A DNA stretch of 64,000 nt, from the NCBI GenBank assembly GCA_023488455.1, contig JAMDDV010000010.1, positions 1 through 64,000 of the forward strand, in the 5' to 3' direction. This DNA is from Actinomycetota bacterium. GTDB lineage: Bacteria; Actinomycetota; Humimicrobiia; Hakubellales; JAMDDV01. A program made the position numbers and the translations under genes. The notes under the pieces are model-generated. The model did not search any database, had not been told where the DNA came from, and was given only the letters and a program-made list of their open reading frames with translations. Of this stretch, positions 1 through 9,000 are shown piece after piece (positions within the stretch are counted from its first letter, which is position 1; each line of letters begins with the position of its first letter).

Positions 1-126
1 GGTGATAACACTGAGCTAACCGTGGAGCTAATAACACCGATAGCCATGGAAGAGGGACTGCGCTTTGCCATACGTGAAGGTGGTAGGACAGTTGGAGCTG
101 GTAAGATAGTTAAGATATTGAAGTAG
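1..126 (+). CDS. tuf: Elongation factor Tu, C-terminal end (partial)
   Basis: Only the last 41 codons are in the window, with the stop at 124-126. They match the end of domain III of EF-Tu, the GTPase that carries aminoacyl-tRNA to the ribosome: [20 protein letters not shown] is followed by [10 protein letters not shown]. It lies 22 bases before rpsJ, so the str operon appears to run straight into the S10 operon, as in many bacteria. The 5' part is outside the window. Confidence 0.95.
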   Translation, partial: GDNTELTVELITPIAMEEGLRFAIREGGRTVGAGKIVKILK

Positions 127-148
127 GATAGAGAAAACGGAGGAGTAG

Positions 149-463
149 TTGGCTAAAAACAGCCAAAAGATCAGGATCAGGCTTAAAGCATATGATCATG
201 AGATTATTGATAAGTCGGCAAGGAAGATAGTAGAGACTGCGCTTGAATCAGGGGCGAGAGTGTCCGGGCCAATCCCGTTGCCCACGCGGAGGAGCATCTA
301 TTGTGTGATAAGATCACCTCATGTGGACAAAGATTCAAGAGAACATTTTGAGATACAGACGCATAAGCGGTTGATCGATATTTTTGACCCAACACCCAAA
401 ACGGTTGACTCGCTCATGAGGATAAATCTTCCTGCTGGTGTTGATATAGAAATAAAGCTATAG
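149..463 (+). CDS. rpsJ: 30S ribosomal protein S10
   Basis: Full-length S10 (104 aa), a 30S head protein that also serves in NusA/NusB/NusG antitermination. It contains the family signature around [14 protein letters not shown] and the [20 protein letters not shown] segment. Translation starts at TTG 149 with an AGGAG-type site at 138-144; no ATG or GTG lies near the conserved N-terminus, so TTG is forced. It is the first gene of the S10 operon here. Confidence 0.97.
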   Translation: MAKNSQKIRIRLKAYDHEIIDKSARKIVETALESGARVSGPIPLPTRRSIYCVIRSPHVDKDSREHFEIQTHKRLIDIFDPTPKTVDSLMRINLPAGVDIEIKL

Positions 464-481
464 GTCCAGGAGATTTACTAA

Positions 482-1099
482 GTGAAGGCTCTTATAGGTA
501 CTAAGGTTGGGATGACTCAGATATTTAATGAAGATGGTACTGTGGTGCCGGTGACGGCTATTGAAGTTATGCCAAATGTTGTGACGGGTCTCAGGATCAC
601 CACAAAAGATGGATATGAAGCTGTGCAGTTGGGCTATAAGGAAGTAACAGAAAAGAAAATCGCAAAACCGGTAATAGGACAGTTCAAAAAGAATAAACTC
701 AAACTCATGAGGCACTTAAAGGAAGTTCGGGTTGAGAGTGTATCCGATTATAAGATAGGTCAGAAGATAAAGGCTGGAATTTTCAAGATTGGAGATGTGG
801 TGAAGGTGACCGGTATCTCCAAAGGAAAGGGATTCGCTGGAGTTGTGAAAAGGTATCATTTCAAGGGAGGACCGGCATCGCATGGAGCGATGTTTCATCG
901 CGCACCTGGTTCAATTGGGGCGAGCTCATTTCCTTCAAGAGTAGATAAGGGGAAAAGGCTTCCTGGGAGAATGGGTGGTCGCCGGGTCACCTCGCTGAAT
1001 CTGAAGGTGGCACAGGTTGACGAAGCAAAGAACATCTTGCTGCTATCTGGAACTGTTCCTGGCCCCCGCGGGGGCATGGTTTTGATCAGAGAAGTATAG
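482..1099 (+). CDS. rplC: 50S ribosomal protein L3
   Basis: L3 (205 aa) is an early 50S assembly protein that reaches toward the peptidyl-transferase centre. The N-terminus ALIGTKVGMTQIF and the central block GKGFAGVVKRYHFKGGPASHG are diagnostic. The start is GTG 482, behind CCAGGAG at 466-472. It sits 18 bases after rpsJ and 16 before rplD, as expected for the S10 operon. Confidence 0.97.
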   Translation: MKALIGTKVGMTQIFNEDGTVVPVTAIEVMPNVVTGLRITTKDGYEAVQLGYKEVTEKKIAKPVIGQFKKNKLKLMRHLKEVRVESVSDYKIGQKIKAGIFKIGDVVKVTGISKGKGFAGVVKRYHFKGGPASHGAMFHRAPGSIGASSFPSRVDKGKRLPGRMGGRRVTSLNLKVAQVDEAKNILLLSGTVPGPRGGMVLIREV

Positions 1100-1115
1100 G
1101 TAACTGGAGTAATTC

Positions 1116-1742
1116 ATGGCAAACGTAGACATTGTTGACATAAAAGGCAATAAGGTTGGAACCTATAAAATGGATAACCCTGTGCTTAAAGAGGGCAACG
1201 ATGAGGCACTTCTGATAGAAGTTATTAAGTGCAAACTTGCTAACCATAGGGCTGGAACCCATAAAACGAAGGGCAGGAGTGAAATATCAGGTGGCGGAGC
1301 AAAACCCTGGAGACAGAAGGGGACCGGCAGGGCAAGGGCCGGCTCGATTCGTTCTCCTATCTGGAGGGGCGGTGGAACTGTGTTTGGCCCGACGCCAAGA
1401 GATTACTCTTATAATGTTCCTAAGAAAAAGATAAAAAAAGCTAAGGCTATTGCACTTATGAACAAGGTTAATGAAGGCAGTCTCATCATCGTAGATGATA
1501 TTAAGTTTGAAAAACCAAGCGCTAAATCTGCTGTTGAGTTTTTGAATAATATTGGATGTGAAAGAAAATCCCTGGTTATTGTTGACAGGGATGACATAAA
1601 TACGATCCTTTCCTTCAGGAACTTGAGGAATGTGATCATGCTTCCGACAGATATGATTAGCGCTTATGACATTTTGAATTGCGAGAAGATGATAGTGCCG
1701 CAATCCCTGATGGATGATGTTAAGAGGACGTGCGCTCAATGA
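1116..1742 (+). CDS. rplD: 50S ribosomal protein L4
   Basis: L4 (208 aa) lines the peptide exit tunnel and in some bacteria represses its own operon. The tunnel-loop block KPWRQKGTGRARAGSIRSP is intact (about residues 63-81). The start is ATG 1116. The stop overlaps the start of rplW in an ATGA arrangement, so the two are probably translationally coupled. Confidence 0.97.
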   Translation: MANVDIVDIKGNKVGTYKMDNPVLKEGNDEALLIEVIKCKLANHRAGTHKTKGRSEISGGGAKPWRQKGTGRARAGSIRSPIWRGGGTVFGPTPRDYSYNVPKKKIKKAKAIALMNKVNEGSLIIVDDIKFEKPSAKSAVEFLNNIGCERKSLVIVDRDDINTILSFRNLRNVIMLPTDMISAYDILNCEKMIVPQSLMDDVKRTCAQ

Positions 1743-2038
1743 GGGACCCTAGGGATGTTATTTTAAGGCCAGTTATAACAGAGAGAAGCTATGCCCAGGC
1801 TGATAAGAATAGATATTCTTTCATTGTGGACCGTCGTGCTAGGAAGACGGAGATTAAGAAGGCTATCGAGGATATCTTTAAAGTAAAAGTTCTGGACATT
1901 AGCACAATGATCGTTAAAAGAAAACCTTTGCGCCGTCCTGGTCGGAGAGGTCAGACCCTGGGTTATACCTCTGAACAGAAGAAGGCGATAGTCAGACTTC
2001 GTGTGGGCGATAAGATTGAGGTGTTTGAGAACAGATGA
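1739..2038 (+). CDS. rplW: 50S ribosomal protein L23
   Basis: L23 (99 aa) lies at the tunnel exit and docks SRP and trigger factor. It begins with [15 protein letters not shown], the family N-terminus. I choose ATG 1739, which overlaps the rplD stop and has AAGAGGA at 1722-1728 at proper spacing. An in-frame GTG at 1730 has the same purine stretch only one base away, so it is less likely. Confidence 0.96.
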   Translation: MRDPRDVILRPVITERSYAQADKNRYSFIVDRRARKTEIKKAIEDIFKVKVLDISTMIVKRKPLRRPGRRGQTLGYTSEQKKAIVRLRVGDKIEVFENR

Positions 2039-2060
2039 ACAGGAGTTTTTGGAGGGTAAG

Positions 2061-2888
2061 TTGGCTATAAAGAAATATAATCCCACCTCTCCCGGAAGAA
2101 GGTTTGCAACAGTTTCGGCGTTTGACGACATAACCAGAGATCGACCGGAGAAGTCACTGACCTCTGAATTGAGGAAGAAAGCAGGCAGAAATGTCCATGG
2201 CAGGGTGACCATGAGACATTTGGGTGGTGGTCATAAGAGAAAATACAGATTGATAGATTTCAAGAGGCGCAAGGATGAAATACCAGCTAAAGTAGCTGCC
2301 ATCGAGTACGATCCTAACCGTTCTTGCAGGGTTGCATTGCTTCATTATATCGACGGAGAGAAGAGATACATACTTGCTCCAAAAGACCTGAGGGTAGGGA
2401 ACGAGGTCATATCAGGAGAGAAAGTTGATGTTAAACCTGGCAACTGCATGCCGCTTAAGAATATACCGACCGGAACCTTTATCCACAATGTAGAGCTATA
2501 TGAAGGAAGGGGAGGCCAGCTGGCCAGGTCAGCGGGTTCATCCGTCCAGCTCCTCGCTAAGGAGGACAAATTTGCTCAGCTTAGGTTAACTTCTGGTGAA
2601 GTAAGAATGGTGAGCGTAAACTGCAGAGCATCAATAGGGCAAGTAGGTAACGAAGAGCATGAGATCATATCGCTGGGCAAGGCTGGTAGAAGTCGCTTGC
2701 TTGGGATTAGACCAAGCGTGCGAGGTGTTGCCATGAACCCACATGACCATCCGCTTGGCGGTGGCGAGGGCAAATCCAGTGGCGGTAGGCATCCCTGCAG
2801 TCCCTGGGGAATGCCGGCAAAAGGTTACAGAACCAGAAAGAAGAATAAACCGAGCAATCGGTTAATAATAAGGAGAAGGACTAGTTAG
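2061..2888 (+). CDS. rplB: 50S ribosomal protein L2
   Basis: L2 (275 aa) is the conserved primary binder near the peptidyl-transferase centre. [17 protein letters not shown] and the C-terminal [13 protein letters not shown], with its functionally important histidine, are present. The start is TTG 2061 with GGAGG at 2051-2055, giving the usual N-terminus [16 protein letters not shown] frame opening at GTG 2001 would add 20 unrelated residues inside rplW and is rejected. Confidence 0.97.
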   Translation: MAIKKYNPTSPGRRFATVSAFDDITRDRPEKSLTSELRKKAGRNVHGRVTMRHLGGGHKRKYRLIDFKRRKDEIPAKVAAIEYDPNRSCRVALLHYIDGEKRYILAPKDLRVGNEVISGEKVDVKPGNCMPLKNIPTGTFIHNVELYEGRGGQLARSAGSSVQLLAKEDKFAQLRLTSGEVRMVSVNCRASIGQVGNEEHEIISLGKAGRSRLLGIRPSVRGVAMNPHDHPLGGGEGKSSGGRHPCSPWGMPAKGYRTRKKNKPSNRLIIRRRTS

Positions 2889-2898
2889 GAGAGGTTGA

Positions 2899-3183
2899 GT
2901 GTCTAGATCTGTTAAAAAAGGACCCTATATCGATGCTGCATTGTTGAAAAAGATATTGGACTTTAACGAGAAAAATGAAAAAAAAGTAATAAAGACGTGG
3001 GCAAGAGATTGCACTATCAGCCCAGAAATGGTTGGTCATACGATTGCAGTTTATGATGGTCGAAAGCATGTGCCTGTTTTTGTCTCTGAGAGCATGGTTG
3101 GACATAAGCTTGGGGAGTTCGCTCCAACGCGGACCTTCAGGTCACATGGTCATCATACTGAAAGGTCAACAGCGCTGAAATAG
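2899..3183 (+). CDS. rpsS: 30S ribosomal protein S19
   Basis: S19 (94 aa) is a 30S head protein contacting S13 and the A-site finger. It begins [11 protein letters not shown] and contains [10 protein letters not shown] and the C-terminal [13 protein letters not shown]. The start is GTG 2899, preceded by AGGAGAGG at 2887-2894. It lies between rplB and rplV in standard order. Confidence 0.97.
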   Translation: MSRSVKKGPYIDAALLKKILDFNEKNEKKVIKTWARDCTISPEMVGHTIAVYDGRKHVPVFVSESMVGHKLGEFAPTRTFRSHGHHTERSTALK

Positions 3184-3205
3184 GTTTATATATCTGGAGG
3201 GTTTT

Positions 3206-3556
3206 TTGGAAGCAATGGCAATTGCCAAATACATAGGAATATCGCCAAGAAAAGCAAGAATGGTGATTGATAACATTCGCGGGCTTGACGTTGATAGGGC
3301 AATCGATGTTTTGGATTTCACAAGCAGAGCTGCAGCTAAGGAGATTAAAAAGGTTGTGCAAGCCGCAAGGGCAAATATCATCAGCAAAAATAAGGATGCG
3401 AAGATAGACGAGTCCAGGCTCTATATTTCTAGGGCGTATGTGGATGAAGGGCCAACCTTAAAGAGATTTCAACCGGTTTCAAGAGGCCGAGCGTTCAGGA
3501 TAAGAAAGAGAACATGTCACATAGCTGTTTACGTATCTGAGAGGAAGGTAGGTTAA
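3206..3556 (+). CDS. rplV: 50S ribosomal protein L22
   Basis: L22 (116 aa) forms part of the exit-tunnel constriction. The N-terminal [17 protein letters not shown] and the C-terminal beta-hairpin region ([18 protein letters not shown]) are typical. The start is TTG 3206, five bases after CTGGAGG (3194-3200). An ATG at 3215 is too far from that site to be preferred. Confidence 0.96.
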   Translation: MEAMAIAKYIGISPRKARMVIDNIRGLDVDRAIDVLDFTSRAAAKEIKKVVQAARANIISKNKDAKIDESRLYISRAYVDEGPTLKRFQPVSRGRAFRIRKRTCHIAVYVSERKVG

Positions 3557-3557
3557 T

Positions 3558-4319
3558 TTGGGTCAGAAAGTTAGCCCAATAGGGCTGAGGGTCGGTTTAA
3601 TAAGGGATTGGGAATCCAGGTGGTTCGCGACTTCGCATTACAAATCTAACCTGATTGAGGATATAAACATCAGAAGGTTTCTGCAGTCTAATCTTAGAGA
3701 TGCTGCAGTTTCTGGCATTGAAATTGAAAGAGCCGCAGATAAGGTAAAAATTGATATATTTACCGCTCGACCTGGCATTGTGATCGGTAAAAAAGGCAAC
3801 AATATAAATGAACTGCGCCAAGAACTTGAGCGGATGACTGGTAAACAGCTACAAATTAACATACAGGAGATTAAAAAACCTGAGATTAACGCAAGGCTTA
3901 TCGCACAGAGCATTGCTCAACAGCTTGAGAGCCGTGTTTCTTATAGAAAGGCCATGAAGAAGGCAGTAGCTGCTGCGCTTCGTGTCGGTGCAAAGGGCAT
4001 AAGGGTACAGTGCGGAGGCAGGCTGGCTGGTACTGAGATGGCTCGAAGAGAGTGGTATCGTGAAGGAAGAGTTCCGTTGCATACCCTTCGTGCAAACATC
4101 GATTATGGGACGTGCCAGGCACACACAACATTCGGGTGCATTGGAGTTAAGGTATGGGTCTATCTGGGAGACGTGAAGGCGAGCGGAGAAAAAGAGAACA
4201 CGAAACCGCCAGTTGAAACCATAAGTGATGTTGAATCATATGAGGAAATTGAAACTGAAGCTACTCTATCCTCAAGGAAGGAAGAGGAGATAAAAGATGT
4301 TATTACCGAAACGAGTTAA
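3558..4319 (+). CDS. rpsC: 30S ribosomal protein S3
   Basis: S3 (253 aa) is a 30S head protein at the mRNA entry channel. It has the N-terminal [13 protein letters not shown], a KH domain with [11 protein letters not shown], and the C-terminal [11 protein letters not shown]. The start is TTG 3558, two bases after rplV. The last 40 or so residues form an acidic tail rich in Glu and Thr beyond the usual S3 core. The gene overlaps rplP by 23 bases. Confidence 0.97.
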   Translation: MGQKVSPIGLRVGLIRDWESRWFATSHYKSNLIEDINIRRFLQSNLRDAAVSGIEIERAADKVKIDIFTARPGIVIGKKGNNINELRQELERMTGKQLQINIQEIKKPEINARLIAQSIAQQLESRVSYRKAMKKAVAAALRVGAKGIRVQCGGRLAGTEMARREWYREGRVPLHTLRANIDYGTCQAHTTFGCIGVKVWVYLGDVKASGEKENTKPPVETISDVESYEEIETEATLSSRKEEEIKDVITETS

Positions 4320-4722
4320 GCATAGAAAAGAACAAAGAGGAAATATGAAAGGAGTCTCGGTAGCTGGCTCTAAACTTGCCTTTGGAGATTACGGGCTGCA
4401 GGCGATGGAGCCTGCCTGGATTACGAATAGGCAGATCGAAGCTGCCAGGATTGCTATGACCAGATTTATAAAGAGAGGCGGGAAAGTATGGATAAATATA
4501 TTCCCAAGCAAACCTGTAACGAGGAAACCGGCTGAGACCAGGATGGGCAGCGGCAAGGGTGCGCCGGAAGGATGGGTTGCGGTGGTGCGACCCGGCAGGA
4601 TCATGTTTGAGCTGGCAGGGGTTCCTGAAACCGTTGCGAGGGAAGCCCTAAGGTTGGCAAGTCATAAATTACCCATTAAAAGCAAGATTGTTACGATTAA
4701 AGATTTGGGCGGTGAGCTTTGA
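4297..4722 (+). CDS. rplP: 50S ribosomal protein L16
   Basis: L16 (141 aa) helps form the A-site tRNA pocket of the 50S. It begins [15 protein letters not shown] and has the conserved [15 protein letters not shown] near residue 85. ATG 4297 lies inside the end of rpsC, with GAAGAGGAGA at 4281-4290 as ribosome binding site. The TGA stop overlaps the start of rpmC. Confidence 0.97.
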   Translation: MLLPKRVKHRKEQRGNMKGVSVAGSKLAFGDYGLQAMEPAWITNRQIEAARIAMTRFIKRGGKVWINIFPSKPVTRKPAETRMGSGKGAPEGWVAVVRPGRIMFELAGVPETVAREALRLASHKLPIKSKIVTIKDLGGEL

Positions 4723-4928
4723 TGAAGGTTGACGAGTTGAAGGAATTGACCGACGAGGAGTTAAGCCAGAAGCTCCTTGAGGCAAAGAGAAACCTTTTTA
4801 ACTTGAGGTTTCAGCTTGCCACAGGGCAACTTGATAATTTCGCCAGGATCAAGGCTGCGAAAAAGGACATCGCAAGGGTATATACAGTTAAAAAGCAAAA
4901 AGAGTTAAGTGCTGGGAACCAGGTATAG
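4722..4928 (+). CDS. rpmC: 50S ribosomal protein L29
   Basis: L29 (68 aa) lies near the tunnel exit beside L23. [18 protein letters not shown] and [16 protein letters not shown] are the usual family segments. I choose ATG 4722, which shares its A with the rplP TGA stop. An in-frame TTG at 4719 is possible but lies closer to GGCGGTGAG (4709-4717). Confidence 0.95.
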   Translation: MKVDELKELTDEELSQKLLEAKRNLFNLRFQLATGQLDNFARIKAAKKDIARVYTVKKQKELSAGNQV

Positions 4929-4945
4929 TTCGGAGGTATTTAAAG

Positions 4946-5197
4946 TTGAGAAATAAACGCAAGGTTAGGCAGGGAAGAGTAATTAGCACTGATATGGCAA
5001 AGACAGTGGTCATAGCTGTTGAGACGAGCTTCCAGCACCCGTTATATAAAAAGATATTATCAAGGATCAAGAAGTTTAAAGCGCATGACGAAGATCAGAA
5101 GTGCGGCGTAGGCGATCTGGTTTCCATAATGGAGACAAGACCTTTATCGAAGACGAAGAGGTGGAGGGTTGTGGAAATCGTCGAGAAAGCCAGATGA
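4946..5197 (+). CDS. rpsQ: 30S ribosomal protein S17
   Basis: S17 (83 aa) is a primary 16S rRNA binder with an OB fold. It has the typical [19 protein letters not shown]-terminal strand region and the [20 protein letters not shown] motif. The start is TTG 4946, with CGGAGG at 4931-4936. The gap to rplN is 39 bases. Confidence 0.96.
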   Translation: MRNKRKVRQGRVISTDMAKTVVIAVETSFQHPLYKKILSRIKKFKAHDEDQKCGVGDLVSIMETRPLSKTKRWRVVEIVEKAR

Positions 5198-5236
5198 TCA
5201 AGGTAGGCAAAGCTCGATTTTTTCAGGAGATTATAG

Positions 5237-5605
5237 ATGATACAGCAACAAACCAGATTAAACGTAGCCGATAATACGGGCGCAAAAGAGATACAGTGCA
5301 TAAAAGTGCTGGGTGGCACGAGGAGAAGGTATGCAAGAGTGGGCGACATCATTGTGGCTTCCGTAAAGAGCGCTTCCCCCACTGGAGTTGTCAAGGAGCA
5401 CGAAGTGGTAAAAGCAGTGGTGGTGAGGACGCGCAAGGAGTTCAGAAGAAAAGACGGCAGTTATATAAGGTTTGATGATAATGCGGCGGTCATAATAAAC
5501 GAGCAGAACAATCCGAGGGGTACACGAATTTTTGGACCGGTAGCCAGGGAGTTGCGTGAAAAGAAATTTATGAAGATTGTTTCCCTTTCGCCGGAGGTAA
5601 TTTGA
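5237..5605 (+). CDS. rplN: 50S ribosomal protein L14
   Basis: L14 (122 aa) is an intersubunit-bridge protein and the docking site of the silencing factor Rsf[20 protein letters not shown] and the C-terminal [20 protein letters not shown] are diagnostic. The start is ATG 5237 after CAGGAG at 5224-5229. Its TGA stop overlaps the ATG of rplX. Confidence 0.97.
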   Translation: MIQQQTRLNVADNTGAKEIQCIKVLGGTRRRYARVGDIIVASVKSASPTGVVKEHEVVKAVVVRTRKEFRRKDGSYIRFDDNAAVIINEQNNPRGTRIFGPVARELREKKFMKIVSLSPEVI

Positions 5606-5937
5606 TGGATAGGAAATTTGATAAGTTTAAGGTAAAAAAGGGCGATAAAGTTCATGTCATAACAGGCAAGAATGCGGGCAAAGAGGGCAAAGTGTTAAGG
5701 ATAAGACCCAAAAAAAATTCCGTGTATGTGGAAGGCGTTAATATGGTTAAAAGGCATACTAAACAGAGAAGCCAGACACAACCTGCAGCCATTATTGAAA
5801 AAGAGGGCCCGATGGATATTTCAAACGTGATGCTCGTTTGCACCTCGTGCAATAAACCGACGAGGATTAGATATGAAATATTGGATGATGGCAAAAAGGT
5901 TCGCCTTTGCAAGAAGTGCGATAACGTTATTGCTTAG
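5605..5937 (+). CDS. rplX: 50S ribosomal protein L24
   Basis: L24 (110 aa) is an assembly initiator with an N-terminal KOW motif ([18 protein letters not shown]). The C-terminal part carries CTSC and CKKC pairs, a possible zinc ribbon seen in many Gram-positive L24 proteins. I take ATG 5605, seven bases after GGAGG (5593-5597); an in-frame TTG at 5602 is the alternative. Confidence 0.96.
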   Translation: MDRKFDKFKVKKGDKVHVITGKNAGKEGKVLRIRPKKNSVYVEGVNMVKRHTKQRSQTQPAAIIEKEGPMDISNVMLVCTSCNKPTRIRYEILDDGKKVRLCKKCDNVIA

Positions 5938-5942
5938 GTTTT

Positions 5943-6500
5943 ATGGAGGAGAATTTGGCTCGACTAAAGGATTTTTACCAGAAGGAAATTGTTTCAGAAA
6001 TGATGAACAGATTTTCATATAAGAATAAGATGCAGGTTCCTAAGGTTTATAAAGTTGTCATCAATGTAGGGGTTGGCAGCGCGAAACAGGATCCGAAGCA
6101 TCTCGATAACGCGGTGAGTGAGCTTTCCTTGATAGCCGGGCAGAAGCCAGTAGTTACCAGGGCGAGGAAATCGATTGCTGGTTTTAAGCTGCGAGAAGGA
6201 ATGAAAATAGGCTGCAAGGTAACCCTCAGGGGTGAACGAATGTATGAGTTCCTGGATAGGCTGCTTAGCGTAAGCCTGCCGCGAATCAGGGATTTCAGAG
6301 GACTCTCGCCTCGGTCCTTTGATGGTAGGGGAAATTATAATATCGGGATTACTGAACAGTTGATTTTCCCCGAAGTGGACTATGATAAGGTTGAAGCAAT
6401 AAGAGGCATGAACATAACGATAGCAACCACAGCCAATAGCAGTGAGGAAGCTTTTGAGCTTTTGAATAGTTTTGGTTTTCCGTTCAGGAAACAGGCTTAA
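5943..6500 (+). CDS. rplE: 50S ribosomal protein L5
   Basis: L5 (185 aa) binds 5S rRNA in the central protuberance and contacts P-site tRNA. Diagnostic blocks are [35 protein letters not shown] and [17 protein letters not shown]. The start is ATG 5943, five bases after rplX. The length is normal for the family. Confidence 0.97.
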   Translation: MEENLARLKDFYQKEIVSEMMNRFSYKNKMQVPKVYKVVINVGVGSAKQDPKHLDNAVSELSLIAGQKPVVTRARKSIAGFKLREGMKIGCKVTLRGERMYEFLDRLLSVSLPRIRDFRGLSPRSFDGRGNYNIGITEQLIFPEVDYDKVEAIRGMNITIATTANSSEEAFELLNSFGFPFRKQA

Positions 6501-6519
6501 TTTTAACGGAGGTTAGGAG

Positions 6520-6705
6520 TTGGCGAAGAAATCGCTTATAGTAAAAGCGAATAGGGTTCCAAAATTCAGAGTCCGGATGTATTACAGATGCCAGCGGTGC
6601 GGAAGACCGCGGGCTTATTTTAGAAAATTTGGTTTATGCAGAATTTGTTTGAGGGAGCTTGCCCAGGAGGGCAGGATTCCGGGTCTTAAAAAAGCCAGTT
6701 GGTGA
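6520..6705 (+). CDS. rpsN: 30S ribosomal protein S14, zinc-binding type
   Basis: This is the short (61 aa) zinc form of S14 from the 30S head. Cysteines at 24, 27, 40 and 43 make a CxxC-x12-CxxC zinc ribbon, unlike the longer cysteine-free form. The start is TTG 6520, with GGAGG at 6508-6512 and AGGAG at 6515-6519. Lying in the spc operon, it is probably the housekeeping copy. Confidence 0.97.
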   Translation: MAKKSLIVKANRVPKFRVRMYYRCQRCGRPRAYFRKFGLCRICLRELAQEGRIPGLKKASW

Positions 6706-6723
6706 CAGGGAGGCTTGATATAA

Positions 6724-7119
6724 ATGATGACTGATCCGATTGCGGATATGCTTACAGGGATACGAAATGCTAATAAGGCTGACCAGGTTATTGTGGATAT
6801 TCCTTCGTCGAGGATGAAAGTAGAGATAGCAAGGATTCTGAGCAGTGAGGGTTACATCGATTCTTACGAGGTGATAAAAAGCAACCCGCAGGATATTTTG
6901 CGAATCAAGCTTAAGCAGTATAAGGATAAGAGAAAGGCCTTGACGGGGATTAAAAGGATAAGCAAACCTGGCAGAAAGGTTTATGTGGATAAAAACGAGG
7001 TACCCAAGGTGTTAAGCGGTCTGGGTATTGCCATTATCTCCACCTCACAGGGCGTGTTGACCGATTCTGAGGCCAGGCTAAAAGGAGTGGGCGGAGAAGT
7101 AATATGTTTTGTGTGGTAG
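6724..7119 (+). CDS. rpsH: 30S ribosomal protein S8
   Basis: S8 (131 aa) is a primary binder of the 16S central domain and a known translational repressor of spc operons in other bacteria. It begins [15 protein letters not shown] and ends with [11 protein letters not shown]; the C-terminal [13 protein letters not shown] is typical. Two tandem ATGs (6724, 6727) follow GGGAGG at 6709-6714. Confidence 0.97.
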   Translation: MMTDPIADMLTGIRNANKADQVIVDIPSSRMKVEIARILSSEGYIDSYEVIKSNPQDILRIKLKQYKDKRKALTGIKRISKPGRKVYVDKNEVPKVLSGLGIAIISTSQGVLTDSEARLKGVGGEVICFVW

Positions 7120-7143
7120 TTTTCCCAACGTTAGAGGTGCGAA

Positions 7144-7680
7144 TTGTCAAGGATAGGTAGAAAGTTAATATCAGTACCAACCGGAGTTGAGGTTGGTATA
7201 GATGGCCAGCACATTACAGTTAAAGGACCCAAGGGTGAGCTATCGCTTGATGTTCTTAGCCCGATCAAGGCGATCAGGGAAGACAACGTAATCAGGCTTG
7301 AGAGAAGCTCGGATTCCAAATACGAGAAGTCGCTCCACGGGCTTTACAGGAGCCTTGTTAACAATATGGTTATAGGAGTGAGTGACGGATTTTCAAAGAT
7401 ACTGGAGATTGTGGGAACGGGTTATAGAGCTACCAAGAACGGTAAAAAGCTGGAAATTCTGGTGGGATATTTCCACCCAGTGATTTTCGAGGAAACTGCC
7501 GGTATCATGTTTGAAGTCCCGAATCAGACGACCATCGTGGTCAAGGGGATTGACAAGCAGCTGGTCGGTGAAATTGCTGCGGAGATAAGATCGGTTAGAA
7601 AGCCTGAACCTTATAAGGGTAAGGGGATAAGATATCAGGGAGAATATGTTCGCAAGAAGGTCGGCAAGACGGGAGCGTAA
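7144..7680 (+). CDS. rplF: 50S ribosomal protein L6
   Basis: L6 (178 aa) lies near the sarcin-ricin loop and the factor-binding site. It has two repeats of the L6 fold. MSRIGRKLISVPTGVEV at the N-terminus and the C-terminal PEPYKGKGIRYQGEYVR are diagnostic. The start is TTG 7144, after TTAGAGG at 7131-7137. Confidence 0.97.
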   Translation: MSRIGRKLISVPTGVEVGIDGQHITVKGPKGELSLDVLSPIKAIREDNVIRLERSSDSKYEKSLHGLYRSLVNNMVIGVSDGFSKILEIVGTGYRATKNGKKLEILVGYFHPVIFEETAGIMFEVPNQTTIVVKGIDKQLVGEIAAEIRSVRKPEPYKGKGIRYQGEYVRKKVGKTGA

Positions 7681-7686
7681 GAAATT

Positions 7687-8046
7687 ATGATCGAGAATAA
7701 GGTACAGAAAAAAGAAAAGAGACACCGCAGAGTGCGCCTTAAGATTTCAGGTTCACCGTCAAGACCGCGACTTTTCGTGTTCAAGAGCAATCGTCAGATT
7801 GTGGCTCAGATAATTGATGACAGCAGGGCACACACGCTTTTGGCATGCTCATCTGTGAACCTGCCTGATGAAGTTAAAAGTGAGAAGGGCAAGATATCAA
7901 AGGCTAAAGAGGTCGGCAAGAGAATTGCGGAGCAGGCGTTGAAAGCAGGGATCAGTGAGGTCGTTTTTGATAGAAGCGGTAATCTTTACCATGGCAGAGT
8001 TAAGGCTTTGGCTGATGGTGCTCGCGAGGGCGGTTTAAAGTTCTAG
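7687..8046 (+). CDS. rplR: 50S ribosomal protein L18
   Basis: L18 (119 aa) binds 5S rRNA together with L5. The basic N-terminal [18 protein letters not shown] and the C-terminal [20 protein letters not shown] are family signatures. The start is ATG 7687, six bases after rplF. The ribosome binding site is weak, so translation may depend on coupling to rplF. Confidence 0.96.
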   Translation: MIENKVQKKEKRHRRVRLKISGSPSRPRLFVFKSNRQIVAQIIDDSRAHTLLACSSVNLPDEVKSEKGKISKAKEVGKRIAEQALKAGISEVVFDRSGNLYHGRVKALADGAREGGLKF

Positions 8047-8062
8047 TATTTTGGAGGTTTGC

Positions 8063-8557
8063 GTGGCGGAAGCAGTTACTTTGGAAAAAGAACTTGAAGA
8101 ACGAATTATTGAGATAAACAGATGCGCCAAGGTAGTCAAGGGTGGCAGGAGGTTTTCGTTCAGCGCACTGGTTGCTGTTGGTGATGGGAGCGGTCATGTT
8201 GGCGTTGGTTTCGGCAAGGCAAATGAGGTACCCATGGCCATACAGAAAGCATTGAACAATGCAAAAAAGGATATGTTCCTGGTGCCAATGCGTGGGGCAA
8301 CCATAATACATGAGATCATGGGTCATGCGGGCGCGGGGATGGTTTTCCTCAAACCTGCAGCTCCTGGCACAGGAGTTATCGCGGGCGGGCCTGTGCGTGC
8401 TGTTCTGGAACTTGTGGGCGTTAAAGATATATTAACTAAGTCGATTGGTAGCTCAAATGCGCTGAATATGGTTCGTGCTACTGTTGACGGGCTCAAGAAG
8501 TTGAAAAGCATTACCGAAAAGGTTGTTTCCACAGATATGGAAAATACGGAGGTTTAA
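8063..8557 (+). CDS. rpsE: 30S ribosomal protein S5
   Basis: S5 (164 aa) is a decoding-fidelity protein near the mRNA entry. The N-terminal double-stranded-RNA-binding-like domain includes [20 protein letters not shown], followed by [15 protein letters not shown] choose GTG 8063, just after TTGGAGG (8051-8057). An upstream in-frame TTG at 8051 lies within that site and is unlikely. The stop overlaps the rplO start; no rpmD gene comes between. Confidence 0.96.
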   Translation: MAEAVTLEKELEERIIEINRCAKVVKGGRRFSFSALVAVGDGSGHVGVGFGKANEVPMAIQKALNNAKKDMFLVPMRGATIIHEIMGHAGAGMVFLKPAAPGTGVIAGGPVRAVLELVGVKDILTKSIGSSNALNMVRATVDGLKKLKSITEKVVSTDMENTEV

Positions 8558-9000
8558 TGAATCTTAGTAGTTTAAGAGCCCCCAGTGGTGCCAGCAAATT
8601 TGTTAAAAGAGTTGGGAGAGGGTTGTCTTCCGGACACGGCAATACCAGTGGGCGTGGTAATAAAGGCCAGAAACAGAGATCTGGTGCAAAGATAAAAATT
8701 GGCTTTGAGGGTGGGCAAATGCCGCTTCAAAGGAGAATTCCGCATCTGCGCGGTTTCAAGCCGATAAGCAAGAAGGAGTTTGCAGTTATAAATATCGGTG
8801 ATCTAGATAGATTTGAAGATGGCGCAATGGTAACTCCCAGGGAGTTAAAAGAAAAAGGTCTGATTGAAAAGGAGAAGTTGCTTGTAAAAGTGCTGGGCGA
8901 TGGTGAGATTGCTAAAAAAATTACCGTGAAGGCAAGCGCGTTTAGCGCAAAGGCCAGAGCAAAGATCGAAGCTGCTGGCGGCAGCGTTGAGGTGCTTTAG
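8557..9000 (+). CDS. rplO: 50S ribosomal protein L15
   Basis: L15 (147 aa) is a late 50S assembly protein. It starts with [14 protein letters not shown], followed by the glycine-rich VGRGLSSGHGNTSGRGNKGQ and GFEGGQMPLQRRIPHLRGF. ATG 8557 overlaps the rpsE TAA stop by one base. In most spc operons rpmD (L30) separates these two genes, and here it does not. The TAG stop at 8998-9000 shares its last base with the secY start. Confidence 0.97.
   Translation: MNLSSLRAPSGASKFVKRVGRGLSSGHGNTSGRGNKGQKQRSGAKIKIGFEGGQMPLQRRIPHLRGFKPISKKEFAVINIGDLDRFEDGAMVTPRELKEKGLIEKEKLLVKVLGDGEIAKKITVKASAFSAKARAKIEAAGGSVEVL

Noticed and set aside
1287..1739. 150-codon open frame on the - strand
   Set aside because: It lies wholly inside rplD antisense and shows no domain or ribosome binding site; a coding shadow.
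2001..2060. Longer N-terminus for L2 from GTG 2001
   Set aside because: It would overlap rplW and add residues unlike any L2; TTG 2061 has GGAGG and gives the conserved N-terminus.
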